A stretch of 64,000 nucleotides of DNA from Chrysemys picta bellii (lineage: Eukaryota; Chordata; Testudines; Emydidae): the NCBI RefSeq assembly GCF_011386835.1, contig NC_088792.1, positions 113,184,421 to 113,248,420 on the forward strand, in the 5' to 3' direction. Below are positions 25,232 through 37,002 of this stretch, piece after piece. A program made the translations under genes and the position numbers. Position 1 is the first letter of the stretch; every line of letters starts with the position of its first letter. The notes under the pieces are model-generated. The model had not been told where the DNA came from and did no database searches. It saw nothing but the letters and a program-made list of their open reading frames with translations.

Positions 25232-25415
25232 AATCTGAGTAACAATAAAAGTAAGTATTGGAGCAGATGTTCTATGTATAAATATCTTCCGTCTGTGTGT
25301 TTCACTCTATGCATCTGAAGAAGTGGGCTGTAGTCCACGAAAGCTTATGCGGAAATAAATTTGTTAGTCTCTAGGGTGCCACAAGTACTCCTGTTTTTTT
25401 TTTTTTTTTTTTTTT
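25232..25415 (+). mobile_element. PLE 3' end (subfamily with gtccacgaaagc)
   Basis: The 3' fragment carries gcatctgaagaagtgggctg, then tccacgaaagcttatgc, 'ttagtctctagggtgccaca' and agtactcctgt, followed by a T run. The block order (CTGAAGA, stem, GAAAGCTTATGC, TTAGTCT, GGTGCCAC) equals that of the PLEs at 35048-35326 and 40878-41528. It is 5'-truncated; no coding sequence remains. Confidence 0.8.
25315..25352 (+). ncRNA. fossil hammerhead-like motif in PLE
   Basis: CTGAAGA (25315-25321) is followed by a stem-loop with gtgg/ccac arms and GAAA (25339-25342). A short stem III A-G-C/TTAT/G-C follows. The U16.1 position is changed, so cleavage is unlikely. Hammerhead ribozymes are known in PLE terminal repeats; this copy is probably decayed. 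Confidence 0.5.
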
Positions 25416-25606
25416 AAATAATTTAACCTTGTACTAATGAGCTTCTTTTCTGAATACAACAGACAGACAAACACCAAAAGAGGAAGGAGTGTACAATGTC
25501 TGAGTGTACAAATAGTTCTACAGGAGCAAACTCCAAAGAGCCTGCAGAACAGAACCAGAAACACTGGACAGCTGTTTGTTATGCTGGAGAAACATCACTG
25601 AGTAGT

Positions 25607-26345
25607 TGTCACAGATCTGTGACACTCTTGAGCACTCACCTGATTGCTGTGGGGGGACATCCAGGTGTTTAAATCCTCCGGAGTCTGAACAGAGCTGTTC
25701 CCACCTTGGGGACTTAGAGTCTGTACCCTGACAGTATGCTTTATCTAGCACCCCCACTCTTGAGAGCTGTAACCCGGTAGCCCACTGCTCAGTCCCTAGA
25801 AATACTGATGATCCCTTAGACACCTCCATAGCTTAAACAAACCCTCTCCTAGAACTCCAGCCATGTGAGCATTCTGGGCCCACAGTTTACTTCTTCAAAG
25901 GGCACATGGTAGGCACTACACTTGGTGCATACAGACTTACTTTGCACAGCATTCTAAAACACCATTTACTCATGTATGTGAAATACACAAAGTTTACTGT
26001 ATGATCTGTACTCAACAAACATCCTGAACACAGTGCTCACCCTTCAGTTGGGAGTGCAGGGTCCCCCATCAGACTCCTACAGCAGCTGTTCTCTAAATGA
26101 GTAGCTAAAAATGGCCACTAACACCAAATAGAGCAGCTCCTGTCCTTTTATACCTTTCCAGTCCCTGTCAGGTTACTCCCAGATTAGCCTTCTCAGATGA
26201 TCCTAGATTCTTACCAGGTGACTTCATTGCCAGGCAACCTCTCCCTTAACAAACCATTTGTCCTGGGTGGGAGGCAGTCTATTGTCTAGGCATGTGTATT
26301 TGAACAGAGGATGATCCCTCTATTGACCCTCTGTTGTCAGCCCTG
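25607..26345 (-). mobile_element. probable LTR, minus strand
   Basis: It starts tgtcacagatctgtgaca and extends to about 26345. On the minus strand a TATA box (plus strand cttttatacc, 26145-26154) lies about 190 nt from the presumed 5' end. No coding region, no TSD and an uncertain right boundary. The LTR call rests on TATA placement and on a base composition like the other LTRs here. Confidence 0.4.
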
Positions 26346-28170
26346 TATCACTACCCCTTGGAATTTCAGTCCAGCATGGAGATAAAAGCAAACAAAGAAG
26401 ACTACAGACTGCACTTTCAAAATAGAGTCTGCCGCTTGGTCAAGATACCAACAGAGCTCATTATCTCACACAGAATTCATAAATTGTACAGACAGATTTA
26501 CCAAGTCATCACAGTAAAATTCTTAAATATTGCAGCAACTTCCTGGGGTTTTAATCAGGATTGGGGGCCCATTGTGCCAGGTCCTGTAAAAATGAAGGCA
26601 CAGTCCCTATCTGTGTAAGATAGAGATGCTGCATGTAGAAAGAAGTTAGAACCGCTGTCTCAAAAGCCACAGACAGAGCAGAGGTAGAAGTAACAGACCC
26701 ACATTGCCGCGTGTGAATTTTAAGAGCTGGGACCTGCACAGGTTTGTTAACAGCGCATCAGAGGACACCCTATAAACAAGAAATAGGATTCTCTTTCAGG
26801 GTGATGGGTCACTGAAGGGTTTCTATTTTGGGCATGATATACTTGGACCACAGCTCACATCTGACTCTCATCATTACCGACTACCATCTGTGTGTCATCT
26901 TAGCTGAAGTAGCATGGGTTGGTGCTAATCTTTGCGAAGGGTCAGGAGGAGAAAGTCTGCAAAACCCGGAGCTCCAGCACAGAGGGGGCTGTGTAAGGAA
27001 CCTTTCAGCTCTGAATCAGGCGTGAATTTTGTAGCTGATAAGCTGCAAAATCTTGTAAGCCTAAAATATCTATTGCTGGCTTTTTCCAGAATAAAGCTCT
27101 TTGATGATGTTTCTGCTGCACACCAGAAGACAAAAGACATTGGCATTTTTGTGGTGAGAAGTTATTAAAAAAAGTAGAGACAGACAGCAGTCGTAGGCAC
27201 TTTGCCAAAATAAACGTTGATTTTTTAAATCTAGCAGTGCAGTCACATAGACCAGTATTTTCTATTAATCAGTTTTAAAATATGGTTACAGTTAAGGTGT
27301 TTTTGAGAGCTTTCTTTGGGGAGGGGGAGATACATGGGGCAAGGGAAGAGAAGAAAATGTGTTTGAAAAACCATCCGAAACCTCCAGTGCGCAACAAGGA
27401 GCTCTGCACTGGCATCAGACTTTGACAAGCAGCCAAATCCCACACAGCTGAACTGCTAGTTTCTTTAGGGCTCATCTAATCAACACAAACAGGAAGTATT
27501 GTGGCCTGTTAGTAAGTGTTAAGGTGTTGTCTCTACGGCTTTCTCTGGGATTTCCTATACCATTTCCCAGTCAAATGTCCACTCTTTTCCAAAAGCTCTG
27601 TAATTCAAATAATAAATAATGATTTTATAACCAGACATAACTCACTCTGCATAGTGTCACGATAAGCAGCAATTGCCTTGTTAAAAATATTTAACTCTGC
27701 CCATTCTGACCTTTGGCAAGGGTTTGCCCCCTGCAACACGTAGAGTTGGACTGTGGCACTCCATCTGCTAAGCATTACTCTAATCCTGAGCTCTGGCCCT
27801 GATCCCCTCCACCTGGAGTTTGAGGCGGAGACCCATACACAGCCGTAGGTGGTAATGTACCTCCATGGGAGAGATGGGTCTCCTTGGCTGAACTGACAAC
27901 TGGAGAGAGACTGAAGTTGAGCCTCTTTCCACCCAACTGACAGATGGGTAAGAGACCAAAAACTCATTTACATAAGGCACTGAAAAGCCATCAGATAGTA
28001 TCTTGCAGTTTATACTGAGCTGGGGTGCATCTGAAAATGCTTCATATACCCACACTACCACTCATGTGTGCCATTTAGTGCCCCACTAATGTCTGCTTAA
28101 ATTATGAGCTATTTCAGCCAGTGCAAACCTGCCAGAGCTGTTTAGATTACTGGGAGCTGGGAAAAGCTCT
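26346..28170. other. unassigned 1.8-kb stretch
   Basis: No gene or bounded repeat recognised. Confidence 0.4.
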
Positions 28171-28998
28171 TGAAGCCTAGACAAATTAGAGGATTGGGCC
28201 AAAAGAAATCTGATGAGGCTCAACAAGAACAAGAGCAGAGTCCTGCACTTAACATGGAAGAATCCCATTCACTGTTACAGACTAGGGACCGAATGGCTAG
28301 GAAGCAGTTCTGCAGAAAAGGACCTAGGGGTTACAGTGGATGAGAAGCTGGATATGAGTCAACAGTGTACCCTTGTTGACAAGAATGCTAATGACATTTT
28401 GGGCTGTATAAGTAGGGGCATTGCCAGCAGATCGAGGGACGTGATCATTCCCCTCTATTCGACATTGGTGAGGCCTCATCTGGAGTACTGTGTCCAGTTT
28501 TGGGCCCCACACTACAAGAAGGATGTAGTGGAAAAATTGGAAAGAGTCCAGCGGAGGGCAACAAAAATGATTAGGGGGTTGGAGCACATGGCTTATGAGG
28601 AGAGGCTGAGGGAACTGGGATTGTTTAGTCTGCAGAAGAGAAGAAGGAGGGGGGATTTGATAGCTGCTTTCAACTACCTGAAAGGGGGTTTCAAAGAGGA
28701 TGGATCTAGACTGTTCTCAGTGGTACCAGATGACAGAACAAGGAGTAATGGTCTCAAGTTGCAGTGGGGAAGGTTTAGGTTGGATATTAGGAAAAACTTT
28801 TTTACTAGGAGGGTGGTGAATCACTGGAATGGGTTACCTAGGGAGGTGGTGGAATATCTCCTTCCTTAGAGGTTTTTAAGATCAGACTTGACAAAGCCCT
28901 GGCTGGGATGATTTAGTTGGGAATTGGTCCTGCTTTGAGCAGTGGGTTGGACTAGATGACCTCCTGAGGTCCCTTCCAACCCTGATATTCTATGATTC
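28171..28998 (+). mobile_element. CR1 LINE, young 3' fragment
   Basis: A 5'-truncated CR1. The open frame 28213-28869 (218 aa) is the C-terminal part of ORF2 downstream of the reverse transcriptase core. It contains [58 protein letters not shown] and [15 protein letters not shown]. The 3' UTR has gactagatgacctcctgagg and ends atattctatgattcta, the CR1 octamer-type tail. The frame stops early because of an apparent two-base 'at' insertion at the end (gtggaatatctcc). Otherwise it is almost undamaged over about 650 bp, so it is younger than the copy at 20000-21838. Confidence 0.95.
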
Positions 28999-30342
28999 TA
29001 AGCCAGATAAGCAAACTATTCTGGCTCAAGCCATATTTCCTCATGGTATTTCAGTGCATCATCCCCTTAAATATTATGCTTTTGTAATCTTGCTGGTAGC
29101 TACATGGAAAAAGTAACCATCACTACATGTTAACTGAATTAATATTATCTATCAGTTCATAAATATCACGTGGTTAAAAAAAACTTAAAACTGGCCTATT
29201 GGGGGAAAATATGTTTATATTTCTTCAATCAAAGAATGAAGTCCGTGAATGATCTCAACCTGTTAACATTTGTACCCGAATCCTTGAATGAGCAGAAGAA
29301 AAATAGTAAACAGAAAATGATCAACATACAACAAATTTAAAAGCATCTGGTGAATATCAAGTTAATGGGAGGAGAAGTGAAAAGGATTATTGGTACAACA
29401 TCAGCACCGATCAGCAAATTAGATGTCCAATACTCATACTAAAAAATAAGCCAAGGGCTAGACAACAGACAAGATGAACTGATTGTGCTAACATTGGCCA
29501 TAGGACTAAGAGAGGAAGCCACAGAAAGTGACATCATCGCCTGTGATGCCTGGTGCTGACATGCCTTGGCTATAGGCCAACATGCTGTTGAGAAAGGCAG
29601 AATAATTCTTCCTTCCCTGTCAAGAAAGAACAGGGGGGTTAATTTTTGCCTAGAAGGATATGGAACAAGAGTTCGGGGGGAAACTACAGTGTCATCAGTG
29701 AAGCATTAGGGGTGCAGTCCAACTCCCAAAGTCCAGCTGACTAATGAATATTTCTTGCCTAAGCACATCGATATGGGAAAAGGGATTATATGTAATTTGT
29801 AAATTGTTGTTTTTAACAAGGCATAAAAATGAAATGAAATGACAAAAATGAAACCATCCTATGTTTAAATAACCTTAAATTTAGAGAAGAGGCAACTAAC
29901 TTAGGGAAATTCCAAGTTCAGGGACAGCAAAATTCAGACTTGTAGTACAGAACATGAGTGCAGCCCTGGTCTTTGAAAGATAAGTCTGAATGTTGTGCCT
30001 GATCCTCTATTCATTCTGTTTTCTGGGAATTGAATCACATGATTTTCATCCATGGAATTTGCTACAAAAATCCATTTCCTTCTGCAGAATTGGACAACAA
30101 AATCTAATGGAATTTTAACAGCTCCCCCCACACCACCACTTTTCTAGCCTTTATTGTGATGAAAACCTACTAACTGTGAATCAAGTGTAATTGATGTAGC
30201 AACGTCTGCCCAAGTCTGCAGCTGTGCCAGAACATTAGCTGTGATGCCTGACTGTCCCCATTCATTACAGTGGGGAAGCTAACTCTGAAGCCTAATGATT
30301 CTAGCATTGCCATATGTACTGTCACCTATTTTACCAACATTG
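28999..30342. other. unassigned 1.3-kb stretch
   Basis: No domain or bounded repeat. Frames are short and broken. Confidence 0.4.
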
Positions 30343-30545
30343 TTTTTTTTTTTTTTTTTTTTTTTAAATGGAGATATCCCATCTCCTAGAACTGGAAGGG
30401 ACCTTGAAAGGTCATCAAGTCCAGCCCCCTGCCTTCACTAGCAGGACCAAGTACTGATTTTGCCCCAGATCCCTAAGTGGCCCCCTCAAGGATTGAACTC
30501 ACAACCCTGGGTTTAGCAGGCCAATGCTCAAACCACTGAGCTATC
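30343..30545 (-). mobile_element. tRNA-derived Tortoise-type SINE, minus strand
   Basis: On the minus strand it has an A box (plus gctcaaaccactgagcta, 30525-30542) and a B box (plus gattgaactcacaaccc, 30491-30507). The same body and tail as at 13519-13722 follow (plus tagaactggaagggacctt). The tail runs into a 23-nt T run on the plus strand, that is, a poly-A tail rather than the ATT repeat of the other copy. Confidence 0.87.
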
Positions 30546-31420
30546 CTAATCATGTTGCTTCATCATACATTATCTATCATTACTGGAGCAGCAGCAAATT
30601 CGGGGATGCTATCAAGCATTGCTGAGATGGGGAAGTAGGAGTTTACCATCCCCACTAAAGCAATCTCCAATCCTTTCTAGCTGCCAAAAGTCCTACTATC
30701 CCCTATCCTGCTACCAAAGTCGGTAGCCTCCTGCACTCTCCCCACAAAAAATAAAATAAAGTTCTGCAATACAAAGTTATGCACCACCAATTCAATTGTT
30801 CCTAATATACTTTGTTCCTAAATCTTCAATTGTTCAGTGTAAAATAAATGTAACTTAATATTACAGTAATCAACAAGGAAAACTCACTGATTGCACAAGT
30901 CAGTTCTCTCTCTAATCCAGTAAGAGGCTCCATTTAATAATTTATCTGGAGATGCTGTAATATTTTCAGACTGCAGAAACCAAGGGGCTGTGTCACAGAA
31001 TTTAAGTGTTCTGCGTGGAGGCCTGGCATATGTGGCACACAGCATTAACCACTTAAGTCAGAACTCTGAAATTCCAACAGCTTCAGCAACATAAGCTAAG
31101 GCTGGGCTCCCAGTCTAAATGCTAACTTGTTCCTGTGTTGCTGGTATCAGACCCATGATGTTAAGGAAGTATGCAAGAACTGGCCTATACACCACCACAG
31201 CCTATTTTAAAAAGGACTATGTACAGTTTTGGTTTGTCTTTTTAACGGAAAGGCTGGATTATGGAAATATATAGTTATGGTGTTTTTTTTTTAAAGGTAG
31301 ATTATTGATCCCCTGTAATACAATGACTGCTTTGTAGCTGTTACATTTCGTCTCTATACCTAGAAATGTTTTTTTTTTAAATACACACCTGCATTATAGA
31401 TACAAAGACAGTTACTTTTA
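30546..31420. other. unassigned 875-bp stretch
   Basis: Nothing recognisable. Confidence 0.4.
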
Positions 31421-31580
31421 ATGCCAGAAGCTGGGAATGGGCGACAGGGGATGGATCACTTGATAATTACCTGTTCTGTTCATTCTCTCTGGGGCACCTG
31501 GCATTGGAAACTGTTGGAAGACAGGATCTTTGGGCTAGATCTTTGGATCTTTGATCTGACCCAGTGTGACCATTCTTAAT
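31421..31580 (+). mobile_element. LINE 3' end (CR1/L3-like)
   Basis: Contains gggatggatcacttgataat, gttctgttcattctctctgg, ggaagacaggatctttgggc and tgatctgacccagtgtgacc. This order is that of a common reptile CR1-clade 3' UTR. There is a short internal duplication (gatctttg occurs three times at 31526-31555). No coding sequence. Confidence 0.6.
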
Positions 31581-32814
31581 GTGGAACCATTAAATATCTC
31601 CTTCATTTCATGTAACTCTCTTTTAGTCACTGCTCAGTGACTAGAACAGCCATGATTACATTACACTCCCCTTAATTCTTTATGTTGGCTGATTTTATGC
31701 TTAATAGGGAGGGCCTTGGCTCTGTCCGAGACCTCTTTCTCCCTGACCTTACTTCGGATATGTAAGCGTGTACACCAAGACCACTATTTACAGTTTTCAC
31801 CATTGAAAAGGAGGTTACTTGCTCATTCAGCTTTTGTTATAATTGCCTCTAAGCAGTGGAATTCATTCCCTTTAGACAGCTGCCTCATCACAGATCCAAC
31901 TTTAAACCTTTTATAAGACACTTCCATTTTATGATTTCTTATTTCAACTGTTTAACTGGAGTGTACATAGACGGTTACCCTATTATATGGTTATTTTATT
32001 TTAATTGGTATGTATGGAATACAGGTAACCATATAGTCTGCATTCATGTATTTTAATACAATATTTAGACACATTAAAGAAAATGAGACATTAAATCAAA
32101 ATTTGGCTAGGTTTGGGTGTACTTAGTTTTAAAACAAGAGCGTAAGTGTCACTGACAGAAATAACCCTCTTTCAGCCTGTTCGTGATTCAGAGCCTCAGT
32201 TTTCACTGCTTTGTATGCAGTGCAAAGAACATGCAAAACAGAGAAACCAAGACACAAGGCTCAGAGTTGCTAGCAGCAAGATAACAAGCCCATTCAGCTC
32301 AGCACATTTTGAGAAGTTCACCTGTTAAGAAGCATCTGTCCCCATGCATCATCTCTCAATTTGAGAGAAATCGATAATTACTGTTGGGCATTCTTGTGTT
32401 GGTCCAATGACTTAGTTACAGCACACCACCTTCCATAAAATGAAATACAAATTCTGGTGATCTGCTTCTGTGCTGGTAAGAACCGGAAGGGTTTAAGACG
32501 CAGTTAGGAGACAAAGTGGCCTCCTGGCAGGTTTCTAGCACAACCCTGTGGCAGACTCATTGACCAACATGAATGGACTCCACAAGGATCTGTACCCAGC
32601 CCTCCACTGGCACAGGGAGGGTCACTGCAGTGGAAGAAGGCAGTTAACAAATAAAAAAACAGGCCTTGATGGCAATTGTGTTGCTATAAAATGAAATAAC
32701 TGGACACCAGCAGTATGAGTCACCGTCAGGGATCATACACACTCATTTCTGTTCTGCTATTATAATCAATCAGAAAAGTTCTTTTAAACTGAATATATTT
32801 TATGTATGTTTGCA
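31581..32814. other. unassigned 1.2-kb stretch
   Basis: No gene or bounded repeat recognised. Confidence 0.4.
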
Positions 32815-33024
32815 GTGTTGTTGTAACCATGTGGATACAGGGTATTAGCGAGACAAGGTGGGTGAGGTAATACCTTTTTTTCTGGACCAACTTCCATTGG
32901 TGAGAGAGAGAAACTTTCGAGCGACACAAAGCTCTTCTTCAAGGTTCTGTGTAGCTCTAAAGCTTGTCTCTCTCACCAACAGAAGTTGGTTCAGTAAAAG
33001 ATATTACCTCCCCCACCTCGTCTC
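32815..33024. mobile_element. fold-back PLE 3' ends, subfamily B
   Basis: The left half (gttgttgtaaccatgtgg ... ttccattggtgagagagag) is the inverse of the right half (ctctctcaccaacagaagtt ... attacctcccccacctcg). The centre is a hammerhead-like region: on the minus strand TTGAAGA (32942-32936), GAGC/GCTC stem II and GAAA (32918-32915). This head-to-head arrangement of two 3' ends is also seen at 37492-37718 and in the split element 34749-35863. Confidence 0.75.
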
Positions 33025-33499
33025 AAATATTTTTTTTACTTCACTATTATTAAGCAGCTGGTTTTTCAGTAGTGTTCAAAGACAGAGTTTCTTCTGTTAG
33101 AGACTGTTAAGAGGTTAGAGAATAGCGTAATGGTCCCTTATCATGAGGGACATTCTTCATTTTGGGCCTAATTTAACCTTAGTACTACCTCAGTCTTGGT
33201 GGATTGGTCAACCATGAAGCTATGATTATGGAGAATCTAATAGTATTTATGTTACTGACATGTCACCTCTTTCCCTCTGTGTGTGTGTTTTTTTTTTAAA
33301 CAGTTGTGATTTTAGTGAGAGATTTTCAAAGGCACAAATGGCAGTGAGGCACCGAACTCCCGTGGAATTTCAGTGAGAGCTAGACACCTAACTGCCATTT
33401 GTACCTTTGGAAAAAATCTCCCTTTCAATGGATTTTGAAGGTACTTCACTGATATCCTGAGGAAATGGAGTTCGCTTTCTCTACAGAACAGGTACAGAA
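33025..33499. other. unassigned 475-bp stretch
   Basis: Nothing recognisable apart from a short GT run near 33279-33290. Confidence 0.4.
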
Positions 33500-33970
33500 A
33501 TGCTGGAGGGAGAGTGGCCCAATGCAAAGTGCTAGTCTGTGACTCAGGAGACTTAGAGTCAATTACCTTCTCTGTCACAGACTTCCTGGTTGACCTTGGG
33601 AAAGTCACTCAGATCTGGTCTACACTAGAAAAGTTACTTTGGTGTAGTTATATCAGAAGGGCAGTGATTTTTTTATTAATACTAATTATGTTAGTATAAA
33701 CGTTAGTGTGGATGCAGTTATACTGGAATAAAGTTGCCTGATGTTGGTATAGCTTATTTTGGTTCTCGTTGATACCTGTATAGCTCTGCACTAGGCAGGG
33801 TAAGGAGACTTTCCATTTTAACTATACTAGTAATGTAGACAAGCCCTTAGTCTCTCTGCCTTGGTTCCCCATCTGCAAAATGGGGATAGTAGCAATTCCC
33901 TAACTCTGGGTGGTTTGAGGACAAATACATTAAGATTGTGAGGGGTTCAGACACTATGGTGATGGAGGCC
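33500..33970 (+). mobile_element. MIR-type CORE-SINE, split
   Basis: Contains gttgaccttgggaaagtcac (about 33589-33608), then resumes after the insertion with tctctctgccttggttcccc and atctgcaaaatggggatag (33850-33892). These are the conserved core of MIR-type SINEs in amniotes. The ends are approximate. It is interrupted by the Harbinger-like MITE at 33612-33846. Confidence 0.7.
33612..33846. mobile_element. Harbinger-like MITE inside the MIR
   Basis: The left end gatctggtctacactag is inverted at the right end (taatgtagacaagccc). It is flanked by tca (33609-33611) and tta (33847-33849). Removing the element restores a continuous MIR core (gtcac-tta-gtctctctg), which fixes the insertion point. 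The inner arms contain tggtgtagttatatcag and its approximate inverse. Confidence 0.7.
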
Positions 33971-34748
33971 ATAAAAGAATGCTGCAGAGACAGAGTGCAG
34001 GCTTCCTTATGCGGTCTCACCAATGTGCCTCAACTCTGCGTCAGAGTAGAGCTGGTTTTCTCCTTCTATTTTATGACCAATTCTACTTTACAGCACCGTT
34101 CCAGAATCAACTCCAGCCAGTTGCTCTGGGTTACAGCTTGCCAGCATTACTTCTTCATATGTAATCTTCACTCTTCAGTTATACGCTCTTCTTTTCCCCA
34201 GTGCTGATGTTGGCCATCACAAATGAATCCTGCTTAATGTTAGTGATATCTACTCATTAACACTGAGTCAAAGAACATATTCAGCACTGAACAAGGTCTC
34301 TTCCTAATGTACCTGGACATTTGAATAGATAATTTAATCAGGATAGATTCATTTATCCAAAGTATACCAAAGTCCCCATCTCTTTCCTTCTGGTATTAGA
34401 AAATAAGAAGTGTCAATAACGTGTGCCAACAGGCCCCTTTAAGATACAGATTTTCTCTCCTTAGAGAAGAATTGCTCCTCTAGACCTTCTCCCCTAATCT
34501 TCTATACCACATTCATCATTAGCTTCTTCTTTACATTTTTAATGAGTCTAAACAACATCTTGAGGCAAGGTTTGATTAGCATGTTAACGAGGCAGTTCCC
34601 AACAGGCAATTTGGAGTGATAGCTCAATTCCAAACACCAACAGCAAAAATGTTATTTAGATAAATGTAGCCATTAGAATAAAACTCAGGACAAGTTGGAC
34701 TCACTTGTCACAACCTGATAAATGGTTAGGCCTTTTTCTGCATGTAGC
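33971..34748. other. unassigned 780-bp stretch
   Basis: Nothing recognisable. Confidence 0.4.
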
Positions 34749-35047
34749 GTAGTTGTAGCCATGTCGGTCCCAGGATATTAGCGAGACAAGGTGGGTGAGA
34801 TAATATCTTTTATTGGACCAAATTCTGTTGGTGAGTGTCACGGGACCCACTCACCACTAGTGGCACCTCCTCCTGGCCGTCCAGGGGAATAGCTCCAACC
34901 AGGCATTGCGCCCTCCTCTGGCAGTGTCTCTCCCATCCTGTGCACCCCTCTCTAGGAACTGCAGCCTCTTCTTCATGACTCGGCCCTCTGGCTGGGTCAC
35001 CATATGTGGTTCCATCTTTGAGGTGGGATGTAACAAAGTCTTTCCCA

Positions 35048-35326
35048 TTTGCAAATATGACACCATCAGATCAGGATTAAACAAAGACTGTGAATGGCTA
35101 TCCAACTACAGAAGCAGTTTCTCCTCCCTTGGTGTTCACACCTCAACTGCTAGCAGAGTACCTCACCCTCCCTGATTGAACTAACCTCGTTCTCTCCACA
35201 CTGATTTATACCTGCCTCTGGAGATTTCCATTACTTGCATCTGAAGAAGTGAGGTTCTTACCCACGAAAGCTTATGCTCCCAATACTTCTGTTAGTCTCA
35301 AAGGTGCCACAGGACCCTCTGTTGCT
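35048..35326 (+). mobile_element. PLE 3' fragment with C-terminal coding tail
   Basis: Flanked by tttccca (35041-35047 and 35327-35333). The first part encodes the extreme C-terminus of the PLE protein up to a stop near 35175: residues CKYDTIRSGLNKDCEWLSN, then SFSSLGVHTSTAS and PHPP. Matching residues occur in the PLE at 40878-41528. The non-coding 3' end follows, with the hammerhead-like motif (35241-35279) and the terminal ggtgccacaggaccctctg block. Confidence 0.8.
35241..35279 (+). ncRNA. hammerhead-like motif in PLE
   Basis: CTGAAGA (35241-35247), a weakened stem II (gtgagg/cccac), GAAA (35266-35269), stem III A-G-C/TTAT/G-C-T, then C at 35279 as the would-be cleavage base. All core positions match the minimal hammerhead consensus. 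Stem I pairing is not convincing. Confidence 0.6.
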
Positions 35327-35863
35327 TTTCCCAGAATAAATCATCCAGGCAGTCCACTGTCCTCTGCCTGGTATGTGCCACATCCCCAGTGGCTGGTAGG
35401 GGAATTTGGGTCCACCCTCTACTCTGAGTTCCAGCTCAGGGACCCGTTAATCAGCAGCCAAGCTCTGCAATCCTATTCCTTGTTGCTTTCCCTCGAGCCG
35501 TCTCCTACGTTCCTGGCTTGCCCCATGTCTGGGTTTGTCAGCCTCCCAACTCCCTCCTCCCAGGGAGTAACTCTGGACTACCTTTATAGTCCTAACACAC
35601 TTCCCTTCTCCCAGGGAGCAACTGCAGACTACCCCCCTGCCATTTACCTGGCTCTATACAGGCCCCTCCTGATCCTGCCCAGTTAAGCCTCATTTAATCA
35701 ATCCCTGCTCCCTGGCTTCTTCTCCTGGTGCAACCTGGGAAGTTAATTGGCCTACCTGTCCATCTTAATCCTTTCAAGCCACCCCATCACAATGAAGAAT
35801 CTTGTCTCTCTCACCAAAAGGAGTTGGTCCTATAAAAGATATTACCCCACCCACTTGATCTCT

Positions 35864-36994
35864 CTAGGCCTTTCTTTCTAAATCATGGAATGGAGTAGCA
35901 TCTCCCCTTTTTATGAAAATCTTCCATGTTCTGTCTGCACTTCAATTATCACCAAAAATCTTAAAACATCCTAACATGAAGCTGGGCAGGGTGTGGATGT
36001 ATATGAACTTACATACAGATTTCGCATATGGTCAGAAGAGGGGTCAGACATTACATGAAGTGAAAGGCAGTACATATTTTAATATGAAAATATTATGATA
36101 GCCTCCCTCTGTACTTACTAGTGATTTTAGCATTGTGCAAGAGAATTTTATAAAGAGAATCTGGTGTTCTGGCACCTATTCCAGCTGTATTTTTTCTATC
36201 AATAGAGAATTTACAGTGTGGTATAGTCTCACTTTCTCTGCTTCAATCACTTATGCAGAGCTCTGAGAAAATATACATTTTTCATTTCACAGGCACTGCG
36301 AAATAAAAACTTGTTTTGCAAGTTCTCTCAAATTTATCCAAGAAACATTGCCATTTCTGAACACAAATACAGCTTTTCATGACAAAATGTTACTCATGAC
36401 CAGAAGAAATATTAAATGAAATCCTCAGTTTGGGGATGTTTATGAGCCATGAACCCCACATCCCAAGGCAAATTTAAACAAATAAAATTACCGAAGTACA
36501 AAACACACACACACACACAGCCTCCAGCTCAGCCAAGGCTGTGTCAGTCAACCTCTGGACTTCATGTGGGAGCCCCAAATCACAATGAGATTAATTAAAG
36601 ATGAAATGGCTGATGGACATTGCAGTACAAATCTCTCACGAGCAGGTGACAGTCTGGAAGAGTGACATTCAACATCTCCGGAGCAGAGCTGTGAGGATAA
36701 TGGATTTTTTGGCTCTCTAGCAATTCCCAAAACCCCCAAATAAATGTTTGTGTTAACCCTAAATTGAAATTTTCCAAAATTTTAAGCAAATTGAACAGTC
36801 AGGAATAAAATCATTTCAGGTTGAATAAAATGTTTCATTTTGACTTCAATCATTTTAAAACATTTCTTTTTAAATAAGAGTAAAGGAAGTTTTGAAATTA
36901 AAAAAGTTTTTATTTTTTAGTTTGATATGACTGTTTAGAAAATGTCAAAACTAAATATTTAGCTTTTTCTAATTTTTTTTTTTTTTTTGTAAAG
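35864..36994. other. unassigned 1.1-kb stretch
   Basis: No gene. A short (AC)n run lies near 36503-36520. Around 36740-36960 the text is rich in 'aaattttccaaaatttt', like the terminal parts of the repeat at 51282-51826. A T run lies at 36972-36988. Confidence 0.4.
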
Positions 36995-37002
36995 AACTTG
37001 AC

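Larger units (their letters stand above)
34836..35791 (-). mobile_element. LTR inserted in PLE; carries another PLE
   Basis: Runs from tgtcacgggaccc to caccccatcaca. The minus-strand 3' region (plus cacctcctcctggccgtcca) is the inverse of the 3' region of the LTR at 43559-44205 (tggacgaccagcaagaggcg), so the two belong to one family in opposite orientations. A minus-strand TATA (plus acctttatagtcc, about 35579) is present. No clean TSD. It is interrupted by the PLE 35048-35326. Confidence 0.65.
34749..35863. mobile_element. PLE subfamily B end, split by an LTR
   Basis: Left piece 34749-34835 (gtagttgtagccatgtcggt ... aattctgttggtgag) and right piece 35792-35863 (atgaagaatcttgtctctct ... attaccccacccacttg) are the two inverted PLE B ends. 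The LTR 34836-35791 lies between them. Part of the PLE centre appears to have been lost. Confidence 0.65.

Noticed and set aside
32460..32660. Possible host exon
   Set aside because: No convincing splice sites with a frame of recognisable similarity.
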